Both the position numbers and the translations under genes were made by a program. This document shows positions 1 to 11,088 of a DNA stretch of 11,105 nt, in pieces. Below the pieces are notes generated by a model that saw nothing but the letters and a program-made list of their open reading frames with translations, searched no databases and was not told the origin of the DNA. This DNA is from Ectocarpus siliculosus (lineage: Eukaryota; Sar; Phaeophyceae; Ectocarpales; Ectocarpaceae). Positions within the stretch are counted from its first letter, which is position 1. Every line of letters starts with the position of its first letter. The stretch is from the NCBI GenBank assembly GCA_000310025.1, contig FN649743.1, forward strand, positions 2,909,161 through 2,920,265, given 5' to 3'.

Positions 1-3
1 TAG

Positions 4-683
4 TGTTACCTCGACATCGTCTTCAACTTTAGCAAGGTGCGCTACAACAGGTTCTGTTGCCTGTTTGGCAAGACGGCGGGGGGCTGGAGTCGTGTCCACC
101 GTCGCCATTGGAAAGACGACGGAGATTTTCTGTCGGACGGAGAGTGCTGTTCCTGTTCCTGCGGATGACTCATTTGCTCTCCGAACTTGTACGAAGGCGT
201 AGCGCCCTCTGCCGTGCTTGCTATTTAGCCCAACGGGGAATGAAGGCGGCGAGAAGATGGGAGGCGAGCTAAGGGGGGTGGGAGGGGTACCGCACTCCTG
301 AGGGGAGCGTGATATGATATCCAGGAACGCCCCGCCTACGGGTGTCATGCATGTGTGTATGTGTATATGATCGCATGTTTTCTTTTTTATTTGCGTTCTG
401 TGTTTACACCAGCTTGCTCTAGCTGTTCAGCCTCCTTCCTTTACGTGTGGCTATCCGTCGGAAGCGGTGACCAACTGGGTCGAGATTCAACTTGCGTGCT
501 GAGAGACCCCACGCGAATAGTTCCTGAACTTCCAAACGTCTGGTGGGCATGCCGCATCCGCCGCCGCTGCCGACTCTGCAGGTGTACAACATTCTGGACG
601 AGTTCATACTGAGCGGGGAGGTGGAGGAGAGCAGCAAGCGAGAGATCCTGGACCGAATTCGAGAGGTCGAAAAGCTGGACTAG
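4..683 (+). CDS. AP2S1: Clathrin adaptor AP-2 sigma subunit, C-terminal exons (5' partial)
   Basis: Two exons are visible. Exon A (4-36) reads [11 protein letters not shown] and exon B (582-683) reads from [19 protein letters not shown] to REVEKLD and a TAG stop. They join in phase 0 across a 545-base intron (donor AAG|GTGCGC, acceptor CTGCAG|GTGTAC). An in-frame TAG at 1-3 means exon A must start at a 3' splice site ending at 3. The joined text matches the end of the small sigma subunits: the CELDLVFNF core, then KVYxILDEF, then the GE-x-x-E-[ST]-S-K helix. The family protein is about 142 residues with a longin-like fold. In AP-2 it sits in the core that binds dileucine sorting signals at the plasma membrane during clathrin endocytosis. 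Ending right after EKLD, without the longer AP-1 or AP-3 tail, favours AP-2; AP-1 sigma is the main alternative. About 100 N-terminal residues lie outside the window. Confidence 0.88.
37..581 (+). other. Intron of the AP-2 sigma gene
   Basis: This 545-base intron lies between the two AP-2 sigma exons. It starts GTGCGC and ends CGACTCTGCAG, and it separates two stretches of one conserved helix region in phase 0. The T-rich part near 376-400 and the C/T-rich end could serve the 3' splice site. Short open frames inside it (for example 57-272 and 355-612) resemble nothing known and are not annotated. Confidence 0.85.
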
Positions 684-1200
684 CAGCAGCCGAAGATCGA
701 TCCCCGGGGCAGCTCTGCGCGGCAGTGTCGTGCCCTTAAAGCGTACATTGAGCGCACCGTACACTCCAAGGCGTCAATATCGTTTTTAATGGAAACAGTC
801 AGTGCGCATGTACTTAAGATGTAGAGATGTTTTGTTTGGAGGCCCAGAGAAAGCAAGAACAGGGCGAAGCCATTTTTTCCCGTAGGGCAAGATCCCCTTT
901 GCCGGACATTTTTTTTTTTCTTGAATAACAGTCCGTGTGTGTGGAAGTGAAGGTGTCAATTTTGAGAGAGCATCGGCCGCCCAAACCGGTTGGCCAATGG
1001 AAATACATCATTTTTTTCGGGACCAGCACTCAAAGCACGCGCGTGCGTGTAACCGTAGTGGCTGGATATGTTGACCCAGTCAGTCTTGATCCAAAAAAAA
1101 AAAAAAAAAACAGCACGGGCGCGACGAAGAAAGAAGGCTGTCTCTGCAAACGCTTGATTCTAGCCTTTCACTCGCGATTAGAGAGATGAGATGCCGGCAG
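684..1200 (+). other. AP-2 sigma 3' flank / probable 3' UTR
   Basis: This is non-coding sequence directly after the AP-2 sigma stop. It contains a run of 11 T at 909-919 and a run of 18 A at 1093-1110. No clear AATAAA signal is present, so I cannot place the polyadenylation site. Long 3' UTRs are common in brown algae, so much of this may be transcribed, which is inference. The A run could be genomic or the mark of an old retroposition; no coding body or target-site duplication supports the latter. Confidence 0.45.
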
Positions 1201-1207
1201 TTTTCTG

Positions 1208-1300
1208 ATTGGTCAACTTTCTCTAAAAGGAATATACTGAGTGGTTGAGAGTCCCTGGTCGACCGGTGACGTCATCCACCGTCGTGAAGTCGTGAAGTCG
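1208..1300 (+). promoter_or_regulatory. Promoter-like cluster: inverted CCAAT, CRE palindrome, 8-bp tandem repeat
   Basis: ATTGG (inverted CCAAT) is at 1208-1212. The perfect palindrome TGACGTCA (CRE/bZIP-type site) is at 1267-1274. The octamer GTCGTGAA occurs twice in tandem at 1281-1296, followed by GTCG. These three elements within 95 bases resemble a promoter, yet no recognisable gene starts downstream; the first ATG is at 1311. Each element is short enough to occur by chance. Confidence 0.25.
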
Positions 1301-3691
1301 CCGTTCGTGCATGACTGATCGAACCCGCTGCCAACAAACAGGCCGGGACACGCAATCCAGAGGACACCACACGCACACCGCGCGTGCGCCACCGGACGCC
1401 GTTTCCCAACCGACCCTTTCCGGAATAGACTGTAGACTGATTGTGTGGCATGGCCTTAAATCAGCCGGTATGAGGCATCGGTTATTCTGTGAGTAGGGCG
1501 GTACCTCCCCCCCCCCACCCTACAGACCCCCCCACTGATACCTTCCGAAGACGGGCCAACACATTCGAAATGTTGTTTGCCTGGGTCTACAAAAACAATT
1601 AACAATATGTAATACAAACTGTTTGCTGGCACCACGAAAAACTTTTCTACCGCAATACCTGTCTTGTGTGCGCAGTCATTCAAGCTGGATACCTCCTTTT
1701 GCGTTTGTCTACCTACCTCGATTCGACCACACGACGCAGATAACAATTCCTTCACACGCGGCCTGTGCACTTGCAGAGACACTACCGCCAGAAGATGTTA
1801 CACCCAATGTACTGATGACTGTAAACAAGACGCCTCTGGAATATACCAAAGCTTGTGCCTTTTGAGACGCTTGTGTAAGAAATGTATTCTCAGGCCTACC
1901 CGGTATTTGCTACAAACCGAGGCAGAGTCATCCGTTTCCGTGATGCATCAAAGGTTCGCAATGCTACCATCGTTACAAAATTGTTCTTGGACAAAAGTTC
2001 TCGTCGTGTGTGACTTGATCATTGGCGGTTCAACGTCCTCCAAGCACAACCGTAGACAAGACCACACTGGTATGTTTACAGCAGTAAATGCGCTACACAA
2101 AAATATTTGTTCTAACAAGACAAGCACTTTGGAAAGCAAGTTTGCCTTATGACACGGCTGTGCAATATACGGAGACACACGCACCACGACATACGCGACC
2201 TTGCCCTCTGGCTTAAAAACTTAAATACGCGACGTTTACGCAAGCCTTGGATCAACCGACACCGGCGGCAACCCCAGCATCGTGCCGCAATACAAGACAT
2301 CCTTTCATGCCTACACCCGTTTCCAACCCCCTCTCTATGAGAGCCAACGGTTAACACCCCAGGGCCGTGGTCGGAAAAGGGTACGCTCCCTTACCTCGTT
2401 TCCCCTCTGCGCCTGCGAAGACAACAAGAGAGGTTGCCCAGTGCAGAGGGCTATTGCCTATCCCTAACCGATGCCAGGTTGGCGCTTCCTATCCACCTCT
2501 TGGGCGGCCAATGTAGAGAGCATGGACGGCAGCCGCGGGCCGTGAAAAACACACCATGCTTACATCGGTGCGCGGGGGAAACAGGGCCTGCAACATTGCA
2601 AGGGGGCCCAGTTTCATCCCCTTCTCGACCCACGCGAGGCACCAACACCAGATAGGCTAGACACCCCCTTCACCCTCCCTCGGCGCCGTGAACAGCCCGA
2701 AAATACCCCCCCAACATTTTTCACGTCACTGTACGGCCCACTTGCACCGACCGGGCTACTCTCTCGAAAGAAGGATGGCGTGGTGTGCATGAAGAGAGCA
2801 CCCATTACTAGGGTGTTGTGGTCCCCTCCCGCCACAAACACAAACACTTCCGCCCGCCGCCGCCAGCCGAATTTTTCGGGCGAGTCGAAACAGCCGCTCC
2901 AAAAGCACTCCACGACATGCAACATCAGTCTTTCCCGGCGAACCTGCGTGGACGGAGGCAGAGCGGGGATAGTCCTTAATGTTTTGTGCTCTTGATGTTT
3001 GATCATCCCATTGTTGTTGACGTCTGCACATGGACGACAGTGCCGACCCCAAACCATCACGTCCACAATTTCCTTGATGTAGAGGAGTGGTTTTTCGGTG
3101 TAATCATCGGCCAACAGAAAACAAGCAAAAACTGCTCAGAAATGTGTTCAGGAAACGTCATGACGGTCAAAAAAAAACAAAACTCGATAATTACATTGTA
3201 CAGACCATCAGCACACGGAGCAAAGGAAGAGGGAGGAGGGGGGGGGTAGGCATGACGGTACAATCGGCGACGATGTACTTGAGGTGAAAATACAGACGCG
3301 ACCGCGACGTCTTCCTTGGTAGTGCTGTGGAAAATATCGGAAATTCGCAACAGGTCAGACTACAATAGAGCCGGCTGGGAAGCGAAGCGATTCGAGCGCG
3401 TCATTCGCCGGAATTTGTGGAGCGCACGTGGCTTGTCCATTCAGTTGGATCAAAATGTGTGCCTCAATAAAGAAAACCTCCAAACCTTGGGCAGGCGTTG
3501 CTGACATCTCATCAGCTCCTCGTCAAAAATCATTTTCAGTCGTCCCGATAGTGCACGTCTCCGTTTCTGCGAGACATCAAGCCTGGCGTGCAAGGTAAGG
3601 AAAAGGTGCGAGGACACTGACTACAGGAAGGACACCCTGCCCGCCGACGCCAGCCAGCAGAATCAAAAACCGACTTCTCGCCCCCTTTCGG
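1301..3691. other. Spacer between convergent genes, no recognisable gene
   Basis: Nothing in this 2.4 kb stretch resembles a known protein in any frame. It holds a run of 10 C at 1507-1516 followed by ACCCTACAG, which looks like a 3' splice site; an AT-richer portion at about 1560-2250, in which a Cys-rich frame is open at 1664-2152; a nonamer repeat ATACGCGAC at 2191-2199 and 2225-2233; a run of 9 G at 3238-3246; and one AATAAA at 3466-3471. The end nearest 3691 probably includes the 3' UTR of the minus-strand ankyrin gene. An open minus frame at 2614-3114 has no ATG at its start and no family resemblance. I see no transposase or reverse transcriptase motifs. Confidence 0.5.
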
Positions 3692-5563
3692 TTAACCTCG
3701 CCTCAACATGGTCGCCGTCACAGTCCTCGACCTCTGCCCGCCGCTCCCGTGACGCTTCCATTCCGCCCGGCACGCCAAGCCTCTCACTCCCGCCTTTGCC
3801 GCCGCAGCAGCAGCACCACGACTGTTTTCAGTCCACGCCGGCGCCCGCGTCCCTTTCTGCTTCTGCTGCTTCTCTTGCTTCTCATGCTTCTCTTGCTGCT
3901 GCTGCTGCTGCTGCTGCCGCTTGTTGAGAGCGGAAACCCCCATGCCGCCGCCGCTCCTCCTGGGCCAGCGCCAGGACCTCGCCCTCGCACCCGACCCGGG
4001 AGCCCGGTACAGCAAGAACGCGATATTCTGCAGGTGCCTCTGCTCCAGTTCCTCCTCGCTCATAGCCTCTTGTTCCCACTCGTTGTCACAATCAACAGCA
4101 GCAGCAGTGAAAGGCCGGTCTCCTGGGGTCCGGGCGAGGTAGACACTCTCCAGCGCCCGCCAGCCCATCACGTTGCGCTTCGAGGTGTCCGCGCCCGCCG
4201 AAACCAGTGCGCTCAAGGCCCTCGCGTTGCCGTGCGCCGCCGCCGTCATGAGCGGGGTGGACCCGTGACGGTTCTCGGGGTTCAGCGGTGCCCCCGCGCG
4301 CACCAAGAGCCGGAGCACGCAGGAGTTGTTCCCCTGCGCGGCCATGTGCAGGGGAGTGGTGCCGTTGGGCTTGACGGAGCCCGCTGGCGCCCCGGCCTTC
4401 ACGAGAAGCTCGGCAATCTCGTAGTGTCCTGGAAGATGGGGGGGGGTGGAAGACGGTTACAAGCGACCGAGTCAGCCATCGAACGGCACGAGGCCTGCAA
4501 TAACCTCCCGCTTTGCATACAGCAGCAGCAGCAGCAGCAGCAGCGGCAGCAGAGGCAACTGGTGTCGCGTTCTCGTGTACAAGACAACGACCGGGAGACA
4601 AAAGGTTGTGTTTATGTGCTTCGGCCTCAGGCCAACCCAAAGACGAACATGCGCCCTGCTCAAAAAGCACTACATTCTACAGGACGCCTGCCCGCCACGA
4701 AAGGTCAGGTCTTCACCCACACAGGCAGGATAATAAATACCATACAAAACAGCCTCCGCTGCGAGATCCGCACCCCCACCGCACGGAGCCCAAGTTTACC
4801 GTCGTGCAATGCACCCATCACCCACCAGGAGGCCAAGAATACATGTTCTTGTGGCGCACAAACACACACACGCCGCTTAGCCGCTCTGATTGTTCGCTGG
4901 CGAGAGGCCGGGCTTGCTCGGGGTTGGCTCAAACAAATAATACGCTCACAAGAGCAGATACGCACCCACCTCTCTCGGCGGCGCAGTGAAGCGGCGTCGA
5001 ACCGTCGTATCGGCACGGCGGCGCCGGCCGCGCGCCCGCCTCGAGGAGAAGCCGGGCGGCGGAACAGTTCCCCTCCGCTGCCGCGAGGTGCAGGGGAGTC
5101 CTCCCGTTCGGGTTGACGGCCTCGACATCGGCGCCGGCTTCCAGGAGCATGCGCGTTATCGCGGGCGGGGCGTGGGTGCCGAGGTGGAGGCACCGTTCGC
5201 CCTCTCCGAGGAACTGCCGCCGAAATTCGGCCCCTTCATCTCGAGGTTGACGTCCGCGCCGGCCTCTATCAGCACCCGGGCGATCTCTTCGTAGCCCGAG
5301 CTTACGGCGACCATGAGCGCGGACACGAACGGCCGGTCCGGACTACCGGGCAGAGGGTCGGGCCTGGCGCCACGCCGGAGGAGTAGCATCGCGCTCGGGA
5401 CAGAGGAGCCCACGGCCGCGTGGACCATGGGTGTTCGGCCGGCGTGATCAGGCTGTTCGGGGTCCTCGCCCGCGTCGAGCAGGGCGTTTAGTTCCCTCAA
5501 GCATCCGTTCCGAGCAGCCGTGTGCAGCCTCGGGAGCCCCTGCTGCAGCGGCGTGGCCTGCAT
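3692..5563 (-). CDS. Ankyrin-repeat protein with Gln/Lys-rich basic tail (two exons, one apparent frame break)
   Basis: The 5' exon runs 5563-4970 and the 3' exon 4428-3692 (TAA). They join in phase 1: GAGAGAG|GTGGGT to TTCCAG|GACACTAC gives CAAERG-HYEIAELL, a seamless ankyrin repeat. About eight repeats of about 33 residues fill residues 7-300. Typical motifs are NGRTPLHLAAAEGN, DGSTPLHCAAERG, NGTTPLHMAAQGN and HGSTPLMTAAAHGN, each followed by an LL-x-x-GA turn. An acidic stretch (SEEELEQRH) comes next, then a low-complexity basic tail with eight Gln (about 370-377) and a K/E/Q-rich run, ending at about residue 443. Between repeats 3 and 4 the frame shifts by one base near 5216-5228 with no plausible intron, so it is a sequencing error or a real lesion. 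Ankyrin repeats bind other proteins; the partner is unknown. The ATG at 5563 begins just before repeat 1; an upstream exon is possible. Confidence 0.85.
3896..3916 (-). repeat. (CAG)7 triplet repeat coding polyglutamine in the ankyrin protein
   Basis: On the minus strand seven CAG codons followed by one CAA encode eight glutamines in the low-complexity tail. They are preceded by a CGG codon and followed by a Lys/Glu/Gln-rich stretch. On the plus strand this appears as (CTG)7. Such pure triplet runs are prone to length change. Confidence 0.9.
4429..4969 (-). other. Intron of the ankyrin gene
   Basis: This 541-base intron has donor GTGGGT (4969 downwards). Its acceptor CCCATCTTCCAG ends at 4429 and is preceded by nine C on the minus strand (4438-4446). 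It interrupts one ankyrin repeat exactly where the conserved consensus resumes, which makes the boundaries secure. It carries a CTG repeat in the transcript sense (4520-4552). Confidence 0.88.
4520..4552 (+). repeat. (CAG)8-CGG-(CAG)2 triplet repeat in the ankyrin intron
   Basis: Eight pure CAG triplets run from 4520 to 4543, then CGG, then two more CAG. In the sense of the ankyrin transcript this is a CUG repeat, the complement of the exonic CAG run at 3896-3916. Confidence 0.92.
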
Positions 5564-5640
5564 CTTAAATCGAGCCCGTCTGATTAGGTCCGAAGGGGGG
5601 AGGGGGGGGGGGGAGGGTGATATGTTTCGATATTATGGCG
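5564..5640 (-). promoter_or_regulatory. Ankyrin gene leader: C-rich tract and possible 3' splice site
   Basis: Reading towards the ATG on the minus strand, a tract of 12 C and six C (plus-strand G runs at 5602-5613 and 5595-5600) is followed by CTAATCAG and then 16 bases to the ATG. This resembles a pyrimidine tract and AG acceptor, much like the verified acceptor of the same gene, which also has a C run. If it is used, either the ATG is internal or the intron lies in the 5' UTR. No upstream ankyrin-like exon is visible. Confidence 0.35.
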
Positions 5641-5680
5641 AACAAGCCTGTGCAGAGCCACAGAGGTCATCATGAGGTTG

Positions 5681-5687
5681 TTTTATA
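5681..5687 (-). promoter_or_regulatory. TATA-box candidate for the ankyrin gene
   Basis: The minus strand reads TATAAAA here, about 118 bases before the ATG at 5563. That spacing would suit a short unspliced leader starting near 5655. It is an alternative to the idea of an upstream exon. One heptamer in an AT-richer region is weak evidence. Confidence 0.25.
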
Positions 5688-5713
5688 GGTAGTTTCTTTG
5701 CTTCCATCGTACT

Positions 5714-5738
5714 ACATTAGCTCCTGGCAGGCTAATGT
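5714..5738. repeat. Hairpin: 8-bp stem, 9-base loop
   Basis: ACATTAGC (5714-5721) is followed by the loop TCCTGGCAG and the perfect reverse complement GCTAATGT (5731-5738). The loop region overlaps one arm of a longer-range inverted repeat that ends at 6073. Confidence 0.6.
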
Positions 5739-6073
5739 TACGTCCTGTCGGGTGTCAGTTTTAATGAAGTACTTAGTATGTGGATGCGTAAGCACGCCGG
5801 AGTACAGCGAAACAGGACGTACGTGGGCGTGAACGTATCTGACACCACACAGCAGCAATCCGCCGCCGAAAAACGCGCCACCAGGGCCACGGCTAAGTGA
5901 ACTGTGGCCATGGCAAACGCCGCCGTCTTGCGCTCAACGTCCCGGAGGCCCGTATGCGTAGTATACATGCGTACTTCATGGTAAGATATCCAAACGTGTT
6001 CCGCTGTCTGTAGACTGTTGACTCGGTTCTGCAGCAGTAGTCTACTGGTGACGATCCGTTTTGCCAGGAGCTA
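5718..6073. repeat. 356-bp interval bounded by 12-bp inverted repeats
   Basis: TAGCTCCTGGCA (5718-5729) and its exact reverse complement (6062-6073) bound this stretch. Inside are two more inverted pairs: TACGTCCTGT (5739-5748 with 5812-5821) and ATGAAGTAC (5764-5772 with 5971-5979). There is no coding sequence between them. A small MITE-like element is possible, but I see no target-site duplication and the arms do not extend. Confidence 0.3.
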
Positions 6074-6732
6074 CACGTACAAGTGTCACTATTTAGGGCT
6101 GTTACAGGTCGTGGAAAGCGCAAGTCTCTCAGATTTTTCTATCAAAAATATGTACATAAACACACAGAAAGACTTCCAGTTCGAGACATAACCACAGCAG
6201 TCGTATACATTTCTTTGAACGACATATGCCGTATCTACATGTTTGATCCAAAACAACAACCGATAACGGCATCAACCCGTTGATCCTCACGGCTACAAGT
6301 GTTTTCTTGTGCCGGGCACTACATAGATTCTTGCAGCAACGACTGCACATTTCAGTCTGGCTCGCATCGGTCTAGTTCGCACCAGTCCCACGGCGCACCA
6401 GCAGCGGGCAGGATAGGCTAAAATAACAACACTGCTGAATCTGTTCACAAACATTACCTGCTGTGGAGCCGGTTGCAGTCGGAGTCGGTGCTCAGCCAGA
6501 GGAGTTGAAGATCTCTGGTGTCACCTGTAGCACACCGTTGGTTGGCACAGCGAGAAAATTACGAGCAGGACCCGATCTAAGCTGATGCAGGTGTCTCTTC
6601 GCCCTAGCCGACACACTCGTCTTTGGTGGTTGTGCCCACAAACTCTGCGACTCCTCGAGAGAAGCTGGCTGACAGGTGGATGTGCGGTACAATTTCAAAC
6701 TGCTCGGGGGTGCTTTCCATTCTGCGGTGCCT
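6074..6732. other. Intergenic stretch between divergent genes
   Basis: No gene is recognised in this stretch between the ankyrin gene and the E2 gene. It is AT-richer up to about 6360. One short dyad (ATCAAC-CC-GTTGAT) lies within the interval 6270-6283. The rest shows no structure I can support. Confidence 0.5.
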
Positions 6733-6734
6733 CC

Positions 6735-6762
6735 TATCCCCTATCCCCTATCCCCTATCCCC
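6735..6762 (+). repeat. (TATCCCC)4 tandem repeat, G-quadruplex motif on the minus strand
   Basis: Four perfect 7-base units TATCCCC are followed by a partial TATT. The minus strand therefore has four GGGG runs separated by 3-base ATA loops, an ideal quadruplex sequence. It lies about 320 bases before the E2 start codon. It differs from the telomere repeat of plants and algae (CCCTAAA type). Confidence 0.9.
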
Positions 6763-7077
6763 TATTCAGCCTTCTTGCCCACGTTCCAATCTCCTAAATC
6801 AAGGCGTCTCTTTCAAAGACAGGCTTCTATCCGCTTCGAGGGGAGAGCTGAGCAGGAGAGAGAGAGAGAGAGATCGGAGAGCAACTACGTGGGAGAGCGA
6901 CGCCCCTTGTCCCGACCCGGTATCGTCTGAGAAGCACGAGAAGCCCGCCCCCAAAGAAAGCCGGAGAAAAGAAAGCGCAACAATCTCAATCTCTCCTCTC
7001 GTCTTGTGCCCTCTCTCTGTCTCCGAGTTAGTGCGGCAGCCTCCTCAGCCGACGGCGTAGAACTCCACAACCGAGCA
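6763..7077 (+). promoter_or_regulatory. Promoter / 5' UTR region of the UBE2D-type gene
   Basis: Upstream of the E2 ATG this stretch has a CCAAT box at 6786-6790, a (GA)9 tract at 6856-6873, a GC-rich GCCCGCCCCC block near 6944-6953, and a C/T-rich segment at about 6985-7025 that could be an initiator or leader. No TATA box is evident. Where the promoter ends and the leader begins cannot be read from the sequence. Confidence 0.5.
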
Positions 7078-10520
<3,443 letters not shown>

Positions 10521-10605
10521 TGACCGAGTCTTCCGGATGTGTTCGGGGGGGGCTGAGATTCAGACAGATAGAAGAGCGGAAGAGAGACAGACGAACGGAC
10601 AAGAC

Positions 10606-10640
10606 AGAGAGAGAGAGAGAGAGAGAGAGAGCAGCAGCAG
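10606..10640 (+). repeat. (AG)13 followed by (CAG)3
   Basis: Thirteen AG dinucleotides at 10606-10631 run directly into three CAG triplets at 10632-10640. The tract lies inside E2 intron 3. Confidence 0.9.
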
Positions 10641-11088
10641 CATGTGAGCGGCTTTGCGGATCCAAAGGTGCTCAAAACGTTCGAGTACGAAAACACCGCT
10701 CCCCTCTACCACTAGGCGTGTCTCCGGGTTGCTCTTTGCTGCATTTTTGTCAAATGCAAGCAATTCGGAGCGCTTGACCGATGTGTTGGTGGAGGCTTGC
10801 CGGCACCGGTGATCAATGACGGCTGGCATGATCTGTACGGTCAGAGTACCCGTTTGGCTATCTGGTAGTTTCCCATACGATTCATGCCCTGTATCTTCCC
10901 CAACCCGAATAAAAAAAATGGCACTGGTGCTCTGCTGCATCGATGACAATGCTGTGCGTACTTGTTCCACTTTCTTTCGGCCTCAACTGCGTGCGCCTCT
11001 CCCCGAGTGCCGCCTCTCAACACCAACATGTTTTAGTCTTCTTGTTGTATGTTGTCGTTCGAAACACCGCCGTTCTCATTTCTTCTGT

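Noticed and set aside
1093-1110. A18 run as the tail of a retroposed gene
   Set aside because: No coding body upstream and no target-site duplication; a simple homopolymer is enough to explain it.
1310-1330. Possible tRNA T-arm (GGGTTCGATC on the minus strand)
   Set aside because: The flanking bases do not form the T stem, and no acceptor or anticodon arms are found nearby.
1530-1550. Retroelement primer-binding-like motif (GGTATCAG on the minus strand)
   Set aside because: Only eight bases match, there are no flanking LTRs, and no polymerase or integrase motif is found in the region.
2614-3114. Minus-strand open frame of 166 codons (ADDYTEKPLLYIKEIV at its start)
   Set aside because: The frame has no ATG start (it begins at TTG), no recognisable domain and no convincing splice sites. 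It may be 3' UTR of the ankyrin gene.
3749-5116. Plus-strand open frame of 455 codons
   Set aside because: It is antisense to the ankyrin exons and reads through their intron. Its Leu and Gln runs come from the CTG/CAG repeats, so it is a shadow of the real gene.
6492-7060. Open frames over the TATCCCC repeat giving SPIPYPL-type peptides
   Set aside because: The periodic peptide is just the translated 7-mer repeat; nothing else supports coding.
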